Virus record (IMG/VR): IMGVR_UViG_3300022924_000018
Span: 1 to 64,000 of that record
Length of the DNA stretch: 64,000 bases
From: a virus
Direction: 5' to 3' (one strand)
This document shows, piece after piece, positions 48,774 through 56,516 of the stretch. Both the position numbers and the translations under genes were made by a program. Below the pieces are notes generated by a model. That model saw only the letters and a list, made by a program, of their open reading frames with translations. It ran no database searches and was not told the DNA's origin. How positions within the stretch are numbered: the stretch's first letter is position 1; the number at the start of each line of letters is the position of its first letter.

Positions 48774-48978
48774 GTTATTGATAATTAATGTGTTAGTGTA
48801 TATTATTTAGTACAATCAGCCATTTTTACCTATTTTGTGCTGATTTGGTAATGCAATAGTACGAACAATATTTATAAATGCAATACTTTTATTTAAATAT
48901 ATTTAATAATATTTATAGACGTGCCTCTAAACACATTTAAACACACTATTTATTTTTAATGTATATTATGTTGTTACA

Positions 48979-49356
48979 TTAGGTTATAGAACTAACCAAA
49001 GAAATTATACTACTTATAGCCTTATCAGTAGGTGCAAACAATTTACAGTTATTCCATCCGTTACCAATATACTCAATCATACCGTTGTTATACAATGTAG
49101 TCATCATGCTATATATCTTCTTATAATAACCATGACTAAAACTATGATGCTTCAAAACCTGATTAACACTCATACCTCCACCAGTGTAATGATAATTAGT
49201 AACCAACAACACTAACACCTCAAAACTCTGATTAGTTAAATGGTTATCAGTTATAAACTTGTTCTGATTATATATATATGACGTGACAAACTTTAGGGTG
49301 ACTTTAGTTACAGGGGGTTTATCCAATACTTTTAAGTCTTCAATCTCTGTTATCAT
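48979..49356 (-). CDS. Winged-helix-like regulator, first gene of the leftward cluster
   Basis: 125 residues. The middle and end read like a winged helix (NQSFEVLVLLVTNYHYTGGG, VNQVLKHHSFSHGYYKKIY, MMTTLYNNGMIEYIGNGW). It has only ~20 bp of leader behind a TACATTTG box. Position and fold suggest a phage regulator of the divergent promoters. Confidence 0.55.
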   Translation of the reverse strand: MITEIEDLKVLDKPPVTKVTLKFVTSYIYNQNKFITDNHLTNQSFEVLVLLVTNYHYTGGGMSVNQVLKHHSFSHGYYKKIYSMMTTLYNNGMIEYIGNGWNNCKLFAPTDKAISSIISLVSSIT

Positions 49357-49375
49357 ACATCAAAATTAGTTAAAT

Positions 49376-49383
49376 CAAATGTA
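49376..49383 (-). promoter_or_regulatory. Leftward early promoter box
   Basis: TACATTTG on the - strand, perfect TAnnTTTG, 20 bp before the ATG of the first leftward gene. The identical octamer serves the rightward operon at 49964. Confidence 0.6.
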
Positions 49384-49580
49384 TTATAAAGACTTTTAAA
49401 ACACTATAGTCATGACCTTTAATAATAACACCATTGATAATTAGTTAATATCTTACATAGCTTTAAATTAGTTAGGCTTGCTATTGATATGATTAGTAGG
49501 TTAGTATAAGTAGATAGTGATTGATAATAATGAGATTGAGAATGAAGGGCACCCCGTTGAGATAGATCGTGTTTTGATGA

Positions 49581-49595
49581 GGGAGGGAGGCGGGG
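49581..49595 (+). other. G-quadruplex motif
   Basis: GGGAGGGAGGCGGGG: four G runs with 1-nt loops in otherwise AT-rich DNA. One run has only two G, so it would be a two- or three-tier quadruplex. Confidence 0.45.
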
Positions 49596-49622
49596 CTTTA
49601 TATAGGGGTTATATGAAGCTTA

Positions 49623-49659
49623 TACCATTATGGGGGGGGGTATCTGATATAAAATGGTA
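49623..49659. repeat. Inverted repeat with a G9 tract
   Basis: TACCATT (49623-49629) and AATGGTA (49653-49659) flank nine consecutive G (49632-49640). Homopolymer length here may vary between genomes or reads. Confidence 0.5.
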
Positions 49660-49883
49660 CTTATATATTCATTTGTGTGTAAAGATTTAATAAGTATTAC
49701 TGCTTACTACTGATAAGGTAAGGGTTGGATTTAACCGTTAGCATATTTATATGCGGATACCTTGTTATACTCTTTATATATACGGTATTCTTATTATTTG
49801 TTTAGAGTATTGATTTAATTGGTTGGTTGTTATTTAAACTAAGAATATGCCTTTAAATAGTCTGTGCAGTATTTTACATGAAA

Positions 49884-49892
49884 TGTGGATAA
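49884..49892 (-). promoter_or_regulatory. Perfect DnaA box
   Basis: TGTGGATAA on +, i.e. TTATCCACA on -, the strict bacterial DnaA-box consensus. A single copy, 90 bp before the first rightward gene. Confidence 0.45.
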
Positions 49893-49940
49893 AAAGTATA
49901 GTTATTTGCGTAATTATGCATAAATATATTGTGCAGTGTG

Positions 49941-49971
49941 TTGCATAAAAGAATTAAAGTGCATACATTTG
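49941..49971 (+). promoter_or_regulatory. Rightward early promoter
   Basis: TTG (49941) and TACATTTG (49964-49971) with 20-bp spacing fit the Bacteroidota -33/-7 layout. The box ends only 3 bp before ATG 49975, so the transcript could be nearly leaderless. Confidence 0.5.
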
Positions 49972-49974
49972 GAT

Positions 49975-50478
49975 ATGGCAAAAAGAAAAAAGAAACCTAC
50001 AGAAGAAGAGCTTACGGATGAATTGATGGGGACTAACCCATTTATGACAGATGCGTTAATAACGGTAAGCAAAAGAAGAACACCTAAAGATGTTGAGAAT
50101 GGTGCTATTAATTACGAAGACAACTTAATTGAGATTACGCCTTATACTAAAGTATTTGAGGTAACGGGAGGTAAAGAGAAGATGTTGGCATTGAGTCCTA
50201 GAGGAAAGGAGATGTATTTGTATTTGATACATTATGCGCCAAAGGCTAAAGATTATATGTGGATTAATAGGGTTCACTTTATGAAGAGCAATGATATTAA
50301 GTCTGTACACACGTTTTTAAACGCTTTAGGAGAGTTAAATGCTTCGGGCTATGTTCAGTCCAAGTTTAAGATGAAAGATGTTATATGGCTTAATCCGTTG
50401 TACTTCTTTAAAGGGAGCAGACTAAACAGATTTCCTGATAAACTAACAATTAAACCTTATAAGAAAAAAGATGAATAA
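49975..50478 (+). CDS. Winged-helix replication-type protein (RepL-like)
   Basis: 167 residues from ATG 49975. Lys-rich start (MAKRKKKPTEEEL), then helices and a winged-helix pattern (KAKDYMWINRVHFMKSNDIK, FLNALGELNASGYVQSKFKM) ending VIWLNPLYFFKGSRLNRFPD, close in style to RepL/plasmid-replication-type proteins. First gene of the rightward operon beside the candidate origin, which supports an initiator or regulator role. The longer start at 49936 is rejected because the promoter lies inside it. Confidence 0.55.
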   Translation: MAKRKKKPTEEELTDELMGTNPFMTDALITVSKRRTPKDVENGAINYEDNLIEITPYTKVFEVTGGKEKMLALSPRGKEMYLYLIHYAPKAKDYMWINRVHFMKSNDIKSVHTFLNALGELNASGYVQSKFKMKDVIWLNPLYFFKGSRLNRFPDKLTIKPYKKKDE

Positions 50479-50704
50479 ACTAACAGAGTACATGGTTCAA
50501 GAACCTAAAAGAAAAGGTGAATTTCTTTATAACAGAGCAATATTCATTTGGCATAATAACTACGAGCAAGATTTGAAAGTTCATTGGGGAATGAAATTAG
50601 ATAAGTCAAAAGGGAAAATGGATAGCTATGGCGAGGTTAGAAGCAAAGGCAAGACTATGTTTCGTATCCGTCCAAAAAATGAAAATGAATGGATTAATTA
50701 TTAA
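50471..50704 (+). CDS. Hypothetical basic protein
   Basis: 77 residues, Lys/Trp-rich (LKVHWGMKLDKSKGKMDSYG). Overlaps the RepL-like gene by 8 bp. Not recognised. Confidence 0.5.
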   Translation: MNKLTEYMVQEPKRKGEFLYNRAIFIWHNNYEQDLKVHWGMKLDKSKGKMDSYGEVRSKGKTMFRIRPKNENEWINY

Positions 50705-50708
50705 TAAT

Positions 50709-51134
50709 ATGGCAATATTAAATTACACAACAAAAATAGATAGCATAAAGACTATCGGGGAGATAACAAAATGCTTAGTTGAGCATGGCGCTAAAAAGAT
50801 TGTATCAGATTATGACGATGATGGTGTTCCTATTCAGGTTACATTTCAAATAAGCATAAATGATAATATGGTTTTCTATGCTTTACCTGCAAATTACGGA
50901 GGAGTGCTTAAAGCTATGGATAAGAACAAAAAAGTTCCTCGTAGCATGGTTAATAAAGAGCAAGCAATTCGTGTATCATGGAGAATTATAAAAGACTGGG
51001 TTGAGGCACAAATGGCTATTGTAGAGGCACAGTTAGCTGATATGGCAGAAGTATTCTTGCCTTATGCGGTTACTAAAAATGGTAATACGCTTTACAACGA
51101 GATTAAGAACAACCCTAAACTGCTTTTGAATTAA
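50709..51134 (+). CDS. Hypothetical phage protein
   Basis: 141 residues from ATG 50709 (MAILNYTTKIDSIKTIGEIT...). VSDYDDDGVPIQVTFQISIN and AIRVSWRIIKDWVEAQMAIV are reminiscent of a conserved phage family seen in replication modules. The longer reading upstream overlaps the previous gene in another frame and is rejected. Confidence 0.5.
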   Translation: MAILNYTTKIDSIKTIGEITKCLVEHGAKKIVSDYDDDGVPIQVTFQISINDNMVFYALPANYGGVLKAMDKNKKVPRSMVNKEQAIRVSWRIIKDWVEAQMAIVEAQLADMAEVFLPYAVTKNGNTLYNEIKNNPKLLLN

Positions 51135-51163
51135 ATAGAATAGTAATAAACAAATAAAAGAAC

Positions 51164-51406
51164 ATGAAACTTAAAGAATTTTTAGAACAGCTTGTGGAAG
51201 CAAACAGCCAAGTTAGACTTTGGTATAAGGTAGATGAAGGACATAAAATGATAGCAGAAAATGACCATGCTGTTATGGAACATGAAATCCTACGGTACAA
51301 TACGGTATTGAGTGAATATCTAAATAATGAAGTTGAACACATTTTTTCCGTTTTAATGTACAAATCACAAAGTCCCGAAGCAATAAATATTTCGATTAAA
51401 CTTTAA
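51164..51406 (+). CDS. Small hypothetical protein
   Basis: 80 residues (MKLKEFLEQLVEANSQVRLW..., with HAVMEHEILRYNTVLSEYLN). Alpha/beta; not recognised. Confidence 0.45.
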   Translation: MKLKEFLEQLVEANSQVRLWYKVDEGHKMIAENDHAVMEHEILRYNTVLSEYLNNEVEHIFSVLMYKSQSPEAINISIKL

Positions 51407-51449
51407 CCTTATCCAACCAATAGAACTAAACTATAAAGCAATATAAATT

Positions 51450-51629
51450 ATGGAAAAGCAAGATTTTTACGAGTGGTTTAAAGAAATGTTAGATTATGCT
51501 AATAGCAAAGATTGGTATGTAGATACAGAAAACCCAAACGATTACAAGGACAGTTATGAACAAGGATTAACACCCGAAGAGACTATCGATGATGATATGT
51601 CTGATGCTTATGGAGATTTTGACGACTAA
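51450..51629 (+). CDS. Small acidic protein
   Basis: 59 residues (MEKQDFYEWFKEMLDYANSK..., ending DDDMSDAYGDFDD), highly acidic tail. A-rich leader. Not recognised. Confidence 0.5.
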   Translation: MEKQDFYEWFKEMLDYANSKDWYVDTENPNDYKDSYEQGLTPEETIDDDMSDAYGDFDD

Positions 51630-51639
51630 ATAAATAGAT

Positions 51640-51801
51640 ATGGGATGGTTCAGTAATCCGAAATGCCCTCATTGTGGCACAGAAACAGTAGCAACAGGAT
51701 ATTCATTTCCTTACCCTCAATTGAGATGTAATAGATGCTACAAGGAAAATACAAGACTTAAAGAATTAGAGGATAGGATTAAACAATTAGAAAAGAAATG
51801 A
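51640..51801 (+). CDS. Zinc-ribbon small protein
   Basis: 53 residues: CPHCG (Cys9, Cys12) and CNRCY (Cys30, Cys33) form a CxxC...CxxC ribbon, followed by a coiled-coil helix (LKELEDRIKQLEKK) that could dimerise. A small nucleic-acid- or protein-binding adaptor is likely. Confidence 0.55.
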   Translation: MGWFSNPKCPHCGTETVATGYSFPYPQLRCNRCYKENTRLKELEDRIKQLEKK

Positions 51802-51802
51802 T

Positions 51803-52009
51803 ATGGAAATTAAAACAGCAGAAGATTTTTTAATCGAAATAGACAGACTTCATGGAGATGATACAGTACATGCTACCAAAGAAGAAATAATTGAAATAAT
51901 GACTGATTTTGCAAAACAGTTTGTTGAGTTTGGGATAGAGGACTTAAACAACCAATCTGAATATCAATCAGAGGCTTATTTAAAACACCTTAAATCCTTA
52001 ATAAAATAG
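51803..52009 (+). CDS. Small helical protein
   Basis: 68 residues (MEIKTAEDFLIEIDRLHGDD..., ITDFAKQFVEFGIEDL-like). Two further proteins start with the same MEIK/MKTAEE pattern. Role unknown. Confidence 0.5.
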   Translation: MEIKTAEDFLIEIDRLHGDDTVHATKEEIIEIMTDFAKQFVEFGIEDLNNQSEYQSEAYLKHLKSLIK

Positions 52010-52036
52010 ACTTAATCACTATAAAACACAAACAAC

Positions 52037-52207
52037 ATGAAAGAACCACAGAAAGGAATGCTACACATTGAGATAACAGATAGTGAGCAGATAGTAGAAA
52101 TAGAATGCCATGTAAGTAAGAAACTGTTTGAGTTATCAGCAGAGGACTTGGTAAGTGCAATATGCTTGTTTCAAGAGACTAGAAAGGAGTTAGAAGATGG
52201 AAATTAA
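52037..52207 (+). CDS. Small hypothetical protein
   Basis: 56 residues (MKEPQKGMLHIEITDSEQIV..., with LFELSAEDLVSAICLFQETR). Overlaps the next gene by 11 bp. Not recognised. Confidence 0.5.
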   Translation: MKEPQKGMLHIEITDSEQIVEIECHVSKKLFELSAEDLVSAICLFQETRKELEDGN

Positions 52208-52439
52208 AAGCATAAACGAACTAAAAGAATTATATGCAGATAGCAGAGGTTTTGACAGCTACAATGATTTTCTGAAAAATGCAGGATACCCTACGGATGA
52301 AAGTTGGGAGGCTATTTGCAAAGCTTATGCAGAACAGTTTATGGATTTGGCTATATCTGAAACAGATTATAAACATAATGAAAACGTAAGCACAATATCA
52401 ATCAGAGAATTAGTAGAAATTAAAAACAAAATAAGATGA
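52197..52439 (+). CDS. Small helical protein
   Basis: 80 residues (MEIKSINELKELYADSRGFD..., AICKAYAEQFMDLAI). Resembles 51803 in start and in the AKQF/AEQF helix, so the two are likely relatives. Confidence 0.5.
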   Translation: MEIKSINELKELYADSRGFDSYNDFLKNAGYPTDESWEAICKAYAEQFMDLAISETDYKHNENVSTISIRELVEIKNKIR

Positions 52440-52546
52440 CAAGACTACTTTGCTATCTATTCGGACATAAATGGATAAGAGGAATGTATTATAACAGAGA
52501 TTACTGCTCAAGATGTTGGAATACAAGGCATAATAAGCCTCTATAA
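52436..52546 (+). CDS. Small Cys/His protein (DUF1660-like)
   Basis: 36 residues: MTRLLCYLFGHKWIRGMYYN then CSRCWNTRH. The LCxLFGHKW...CxRC pattern matches small DUF1660-type phage proteins that likely bind zinc. ATGA overlap with the upstream gene. Confidence 0.5.
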   Translation: MTRLLCYLFGHKWIRGMYYNRDYCSRCWNTRHNKPL

Positions 52547-52612
52547 GACCATAACTATTTAAAAACATACAATCTATCCAATAACAAAATAAACAGCTTA
52601 AAAACGAACTAT

Positions 52613-52882
52613 ATGAAATGGAAAGACGCTAGGTTAGAAGTGCCTGAAAAAGAAGAAGCTTGCATAGTATTAACAACAAAGTGTTGGAAAAGGTATCCCA
52701 CTATAGAAACTGCATTTTACGGATATGATTCGTCTACAGAAAAAATGTATTGGTATGGGTGTAAGTTTCATGACGCTATTGAACATGACCAAGATATGAT
52801 TAGCGTTCAGTATTGGTGTTATGAGGATGAGTTTATATTTGAGAATTTTAAAGATGTAGAATTGCTAAATCCAATAAAATGA
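52613..52882 (+). CDS. DUF551-like small protein
   Basis: 89 residues. The start KWKDARLEVPEKEEACIVLT and later FYGYDSSTEKMYWYG, QYWCYEDE recall DUF551-type proteins (W-x-D-x-x-x-x-P-x). Function of that family is unknown. ATGA overlap with the NinB-like gene. Confidence 0.5.
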   Translation: MKWKDARLEVPEKEEACIVLTTKCWKRYPTIETAFYGYDSSTEKMYWYGCKFHDAIEHDQDMISVQYWCYEDEFIFENFKDVELLNPIK

Positions 52883-53352
52883 AAAGAAAACAGCTTGCCC
52901 GCATTGACTTAAGCAACCCTGATAAACCAAAAATCATATTTAACTCAACAAAGGCATTCAAAGAAGATTTAACTGCTTTTAAGGACGGGGCTAAAATTTG
53001 GGTGGAAGTGAGAACATACTCACCGCAGCGTAGCTTATCGCAGAATAGCTATTTACACGTGATATTTGGCATTATAGCAGATGAGATAGGTATCGAGTTA
53101 GAAGAAGCTAAATGGCTGTTAAAAGAGAAGTTTTTAAGAGTGCCGCTAACAGATAAGCATGGCAACGAAGTACACGAAAAGGGAGATATACAATTTAGAG
53201 TAAAAGATACAAGTGAACTATCGAAAACAGATATGATTAGCTTTATAGACCAAATTTACAGATGGAGTTTAGAATTTCTGAATGTGGATTTGCCAAAACC
53301 TTTAGAACAGCAAGAATTACCGATTAATAATTATCCGACAATAGAATTATAA
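52879..53352 (+). CDS. NinB-like recombination protein
   Basis: 157 residues. The stretch RTYSPQRSLSQNSYLHVIFG (~64-83) followed by IIADEIGIELEEAKWLLKEK resembles the conserved R-S-x-x-QN-x-x-(L/H) region of NinB proteins, which bind single-stranded DNA and help recombination in lambda-type phages. Pro/Gln-rich tail. Confidence 0.5.
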   Translation: MKRKQLARIDLSNPDKPKIIFNSTKAFKEDLTAFKDGAKIWVEVRTYSPQRSLSQNSYLHVIFGIIADEIGIELEEAKWLLKEKFLRVPLTDKHGNEVHEKGDIQFRVKDTSELSKTDMISFIDQIYRWSLEFLNVDLPKPLEQQELPINNYPTIEL

Positions 53353-53372
53353 ACAATTTAAAAACAAGAAAA

Positions 53373-53630
53373 ATGAACGAAGAAAACAAAATTCCACAAC
53401 AAAGAAGTGTTGAAGAACAATTAGAAGATTTAAGGCAACAATTAGATTGGAGAAAAGAAGAAGAACGTAAAGAACTAAGAAAAATTAAAGCAGAAGCTTT
53501 TAGAATGGCTATTCAGATTAAACCAAATGGAAGTTTCTCTTCCTCAATAGGACAAACAGTAGAACCTAAGTACTCTACAGAAGATTTAATTAAATCAGCT
53601 AATAAAATTTACGAAGAGTTAATTAAATAA
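53373..53630 (+). CDS. Charged coiled-coil protein
   Basis: 85 residues, Glu/Lys/Gln-rich helix (SVEEQLEDLRQQLDWRKEEE), then NGSFSSSIGQTVEPKYSTED and a final helix. Not recognised. Confidence 0.45.
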   Translation: MNEENKIPQQRSVEEQLEDLRQQLDWRKEEERKELRKIKAEAFRMAIQIKPNGSFSSSIGQTVEPKYSTEDLIKSANKIYEELIK

Positions 53631-53664
53631 CTAAATTTGAAACACTTTAAAAACAAAAACAATT

Positions 53665-54219
53665 ATGACAAAAAGATTTAAGAAACTCACAATTACCCAA
53701 AAGCGCAAAAAGCCTTTCATTAAGGTAAGCTATGATGATGTAGACGTAACAAAAGACCTTCAACAGTTCAATGTAAACTACGTTAAAACATCTAATCAAC
53801 CGATGAGTAAGGCATTAACAGATGCAGTCGAGAACTTTGTTGTCCATTTACTTCACGCTAGTGAGATGATAGACGGCAAATTAGAGCTTGGAGAACACGA
53901 ATTTGATAAATGGGTATCAGGACATAACTTCCAAGACGATGAACGCTACAAACACGTTTATATTACCTCATTAGAGTTTAGTGGTAAAGAAGATTATGAC
54001 GGAATAGTAATCAAAGGCTATAGAGAAACACAATTAACAAGAAAAGCTAAGAAGATCAACTTTGAAACAGGCGTTATTGATTTAAACAAGGAATTAGAAA
54101 ACCCTTATGCTTTATCAGGCAATCTTTGTGACTGTGTAGATGACTTAGTAACTCTTTTAACTAATTATTTGGAGAAAATGGAGACTACTCCTAGTAATCA
54201 ACTTAGCATAGCAGTATAA
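53665..54219 (+). CDS. Hypothetical protein
   Basis: 184 residues, basic N-terminus, helical middle (ALTDAVENFVVHLLHASEMI), beta part HVYITSLEFSGKEDYDGIVI and C-terminal helix with two Cys (NLCDCVDDLV). Conserved-looking; not recognised. Confidence 0.5.
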   Translation: MTKRFKKLTITQKRKKPFIKVSYDDVDVTKDLQQFNVNYVKTSNQPMSKALTDAVENFVVHLLHASEMIDGKLELGEHEFDKWVSGHNFQDDERYKHVYITSLEFSGKEDYDGIVIKGYRETQLTRKAKKINFETGVIDLNKELENPYALSGNLCDCVDDLVTLLTNYLEKMETTPSNQLSIAV

Positions 54220-54284
54220 TGAAAGACATAATCGTAAAAGATACAATGGTTGGCAAAGATATTATTGTCACTTGTAATTCGTAA
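54219..54284 (+). CDS. Microprotein
   Basis: 21 residues (MKDIIVKDTMVGKDIIVTCN plus one), starting by TAATG overlap with the upstream stop. Could also be fortuitous. Confidence 0.3.
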   Translation: MKDIIVKDTMVGKDIIVTCNS

Positions 54285-54345
54285 AATAATCAGAAAAACG
54301 TTGCATTCTACAGGGGAGACTGTTTGGAATGTTATCGGGCGGTAA

Positions 54346-54389
54346 CCAATCCGTTTTATAAAGTCAATCTTAATCGGTTGGCTTTTTTT
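54346..54389 (+). terminator. Intrinsic terminator
   Basis: CCAA-T-CCG (54346-54353) pairs with CGGTTGG (54375-54381) with one bulge, followed by seven T. Ends the first rightward operon. Confidence 0.6.
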
Positions 54390-54396
54390 GTTTATC

Positions 54397-54421
54397 AGTA
54401 GTTCGGAAATACCGAATTACT
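54397..54421 (+). promoter_or_regulatory. Operator-like inverted repeat in the -33 region
   Basis: AGTA-G-TTCGG and CCGAA-T-TACT form a 10-position dyad around AAATA, 3 bp before the -7 box at 54425. Position suggests a repressor or activator site. Confidence 0.45.
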
Positions 54422-54424
54422 TGC

Positions 54425-54432
54425 TATATTTG
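54425..54432 (+). promoter_or_regulatory. Bacteroidota -7 promoter box
   Basis: TATATTTG, followed by an AGCGC/GCGCT leader hairpin and ATG 54473. Confidence 0.55.
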
Positions 54433-54472
54433 TTCAAGCGCAATGTAGCGCTATACATAAACACATACATAT

Positions 54473-54745
54473 ATGTTCATTTTAAGAAAAGTTGCCAACG
54501 GGCATGAGTCAAACACAATTGTAGGAGATTCTTATAATTTCGTGTCAAAGGAAACAAATCCAGAAGAGTTCACTTTAGCATTTAAATCATGGCATGGGGC
54601 TATTTCAATCGCAGAAGAAGATAGCGAGACTTATGCTTTTTTAATTTACGAGTGTGGTCAGAAAAGTATGCCACTATTCAAAAATCAGTACAACTACATT
54701 ATGACAAGCGATGGTAAAACATTTGCTAACATAACGCTTAGATAA
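54473..54745 (+). CDS. Singly transcribed hypothetical protein
   Basis: 90 residues, beta-rich (FILRKVANGHESNTIVGDSY, FKSWHGAISIAEEDSETYAF, NIMTSDGKTFANI-like). It has its own promoter and is followed by a terminator, so it is regulated alone. Not recognised. Confidence 0.55.
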   Translation: MFILRKVANGHESNTIVGDSYNFVSKETNPEEFTLAFKSWHGAISIAEEDSETYAFLIYECGQKSMPLFKNQYNYIMTSDGKTFANITLR

Positions 54746-54775
54746 GATACGGTTTAAACAGTCGTTCAAAAATTG

Positions 54776-54809
54776 AATCCTGCGGTCGAGACGATAGCAG
54801 GATTTTTTT
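54776..54809 (+). terminator. Intrinsic terminator
   Basis: AATCCTGC (54776-54783) / GCAGGATT (54797-54804), 8 bp, running into seven T. Confidence 0.7.
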
Positions 54810-54810
54810 A

Positions 54811-54818
54811 TATATTTG
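54811..54818 (+). promoter_or_regulatory. Bacteroidota -7 promoter box
   Basis: TATATTTG directly after the terminator T run. A leader hairpin CAGGA/TCCTG (about 54828-54843) follows before ATG 54862. Confidence 0.5.
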
Positions 54819-54861
54819 AAGTGCCACAGGAAATATCTCCTGATGAGTTAAAATAAATATT

Positions 54862-55176
54862 ATGAAAAGTACAATCAGAGTCGATTACGATTTCGACGCA
54901 AACGAAACGTTTATTCAGTTAAACATTCCAACAAGCGAGCCTCACCACATGGTTGATGTAGACGTTAAGCTAGATTTAGCCGATAAGCACCTAAAGAACT
55001 TCATAGAGCAATCTTCTACTCGTGGGTTAGAGTTAGTATACCCTAATGATAATAATGACAACAGCACACCTCAAATTAGGTTAAAACAGTCAACTACGAC
55101 AAATAACGTTAGATTAGGTTCTGAACAGCTTGACGAATTGAGAGAAAAAGGAGAATTAACTTATACTCAAAAATAA
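54862..55176 (+). CDS. Singly transcribed hypothetical protein
   Basis: 104 residues, beta-rich acidic start (STIRVDYDFDANETFIQLNI) and polar C-terminal half (NNDNSTPQIRLKQSTTTNNV). Own promoter and terminator. Not recognised. Confidence 0.55.
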   Translation: MKSTIRVDYDFDANETFIQLNIPTSEPHHMVDVDVKLDLADKHLKNFIEQSSTRGLELVYPNDNNDNSTPQIRLKQSTTTNNVRLGSEQLDELREKGELTYTQK

Positions 55177-55240
55177 TTAGCATATTTGCAATTCAAAAGG
55201 CACAACTCCTAGTGCCAATATATTTTGAGTTAATAATCAT

Positions 55241-55277
55241 AAAGGATTTGAGTTTGGTAGCTTGAATCCTTTTTTTA
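55241..55277 (+). terminator. Intrinsic terminator
   Basis: AAAGGATT (55241-55248) / AATCCTTT (55265-55272), 8 bp, into a T run. An additional hairpin GGCAC/GTGCC lies at 55199-55216. Confidence 0.65.
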
Positions 55278-55346
55278 TTTACACGCTTTTCTAACTATTT
55301 GAAAATAATTTCTTGTTTATTGAAAAATACTTTGTACTATTGTGGT

Positions 55347-55523
55347 ATGGAAACAACAAAGAAAAAAATTAAAGTAGAAAACCTTATGACGGTTGAAGAG
55401 TTCGCCACATTTAAGGGAGTAACAGCAAGAACAGTTTACAATTGGATTGATGAAAAAATTGTAAAGACTGAAATGATGTTCGGTAAAAAATTAGTTGACA
55501 AAACTTCTTACTTAAAACCGTAG
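55347..55523 (+). CDS. Small helix-turn-helix protein (excisionase/MerR-like)
   Basis: 58 residues from ATG 55347. LMTVEEFATFKGVTARTVYN and WIDEKIVKTEMMFGKKLVD match the HTH_17 pattern (V-E-E-x-A...V-T-x-R-T-V-Y-x-W-I-x-x-G/E). Probably a regulator or DNA-architecture protein. The longer start (55299) lies in the promoter-like stretch and is rejected. Confidence 0.6.
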   Translation: METTKKKIKVENLMTVEEFATFKGVTARTVYNWIDEKIVKTEMMFGKKLVDKTSYLKP

Positions 55524-55574
55524 ATAGTTTTCGACGGCTCTAAACAATTCTAAAACACTGAAAAATTATTAAAA

Positions 55575-55847
55575 ATGAAATTAGACACAACATTCGACAT
55601 TAGACAATCTGTATTTTTTATACACGACAATAAAGTAGAAGAAAGAACTATTGATGCAATATCAGTCCAAGTAAATTCTGAATTTAAGGATAGAAAATAT
55701 AATAGTTATAAAATGGAAGAATATTACTTTTCAAACGCATACGAAATAAGATTACCTCTTAAAGAGGAAGAAATAGGACATGCTATAATAAGAAAATATG
55801 CTAACCAAATATTTGCGACTAAGGATGAATTATTAAACTCGCTTTAA
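55575..55847 (+). CDS. Hypothetical protein
   Basis: 90 residues (KLDTTFDIRQSVFFIHDNKV, ERTIDAISVQVNSEFKDRKY). Beta-rich; begins with a D-I-R-Q-x-V-F-F pattern common to small phage proteins. One bp before the helicase-loader-like gene. Confidence 0.5.
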   Translation: MKLDTTFDIRQSVFFIHDNKVEERTIDAISVQVNSEFKDRKYNSYKMEEYYFSNAYEIRLPLKEEEIGHAIIRKYANQIFATKDELLNSL

Positions 55848-55848
55848 T

Positions 55849-56514
55849 ATGGTTGGATTTATTAAGCTTCACAGAAAACTACAAGAGTGGGAGTGGTATA
55901 ATAAATCTGAAATGGTTCATTTGTTTATTCATCTTTTAATAAATGCAAATAGCAAGGATAAAGGTTGGCAAAATATAATTGTAAAACGTGGACAAGTAGT
56001 AACTGGATTTAGTGCTTTAAGTGAAAAAACAGGCATATCAATCAGGACTTTAAGAACATGTTTTGAGCGTTTAAAATCGACAGGCGAACTGTCAGTCAAA
56101 ACGACAAACAAATATAGTATCGTAACTATCTGTAAATATGATGATTACAATGATAAAATTATTAAGACCGACAAGCAAATCGACAAGCAACCCGTCACTC
56201 CAACGACAACAACTAAGAAGTATAAGAATAAAGAAGATAATATAAGTGAATATGATAAAGCATTAAATGACTTCTTAGATATGAGAGATAAAATAAAAAA
56301 ACCTGTAAATACTGATAGGGCATTTAATGGGCTTGTTAAAAAACTAAACGAGTTAGCGCCAAATGATGAGGAATTGAAAATAAAAATCATAGACCAATCA
56401 ATAGTGCATAATTACTTATCATTTTTTCCATTAAAACAAGAGTTAGACTTATTTAAGAATAATGGATATAAAAGTAAAACAACAGAGGCATCAGTAGAAG
56501 ATTTTAATTTTTAA
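55849..56514 (+). CDS. Replication initiation / helicase-loader-like protein (winged helix)
   Basis: 221 residues. N-terminal winged helix of the phage replisome-organizer type (GFIKLHRKLQEWEWYNKSEM, RGQVVTGFSALSEKTGISIR, TLRTCFERLKSTGELSVKTT), a polar linker (~115-130) and a helical C-terminal part. It lies 2 bp before the DnaB-type helicase, the usual place for an initiator/loader. Confidence 0.65.
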   Translation: MVGFIKLHRKLQEWEWYNKSEMVHLFIHLLINANSKDKGWQNIIVKRGQVVTGFSALSEKTGISIRTLRTCFERLKSTGELSVKTTNKYSIVTICKYDDYNDKIIKTDKQIDKQPVTPTTTTKKYKNKEDNISEYDKALNDFLDMRDKIKKPVNTDRAFNGLVKKLNELAPNDEELKIKIIDQSIVHNYLSFFPLKQELDLFKNNGYKSKTTEASVEDFNF

Positions 56515-56516
56515 AT

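Larger units (their letters stand above)
49384..49940. other. Divergent control region, candidate origin
   Basis: About 590 bp between divergent first genes with no credible gene. It holds a G-quadruplex motif, a G9 tract inside an inverted repeat, one DnaA box, a TTATGCATAA palindrome (49914-49923) and AT-rich DNA. Layout fits a regulatory and possibly replicative switch region. Confidence 0.5.

Noticed and set aside
24679-49356. CRISPR array or other regularly spaced direct repeats
   Set aside because: No repeat-spacer periodicity was found; the repeats present are inverted and unevenly spaced.
49384-49940. DnaA-box cluster proving an origin
   Set aside because: Only one perfect box is visible; origins normally carry several, so this remains a suggestion.
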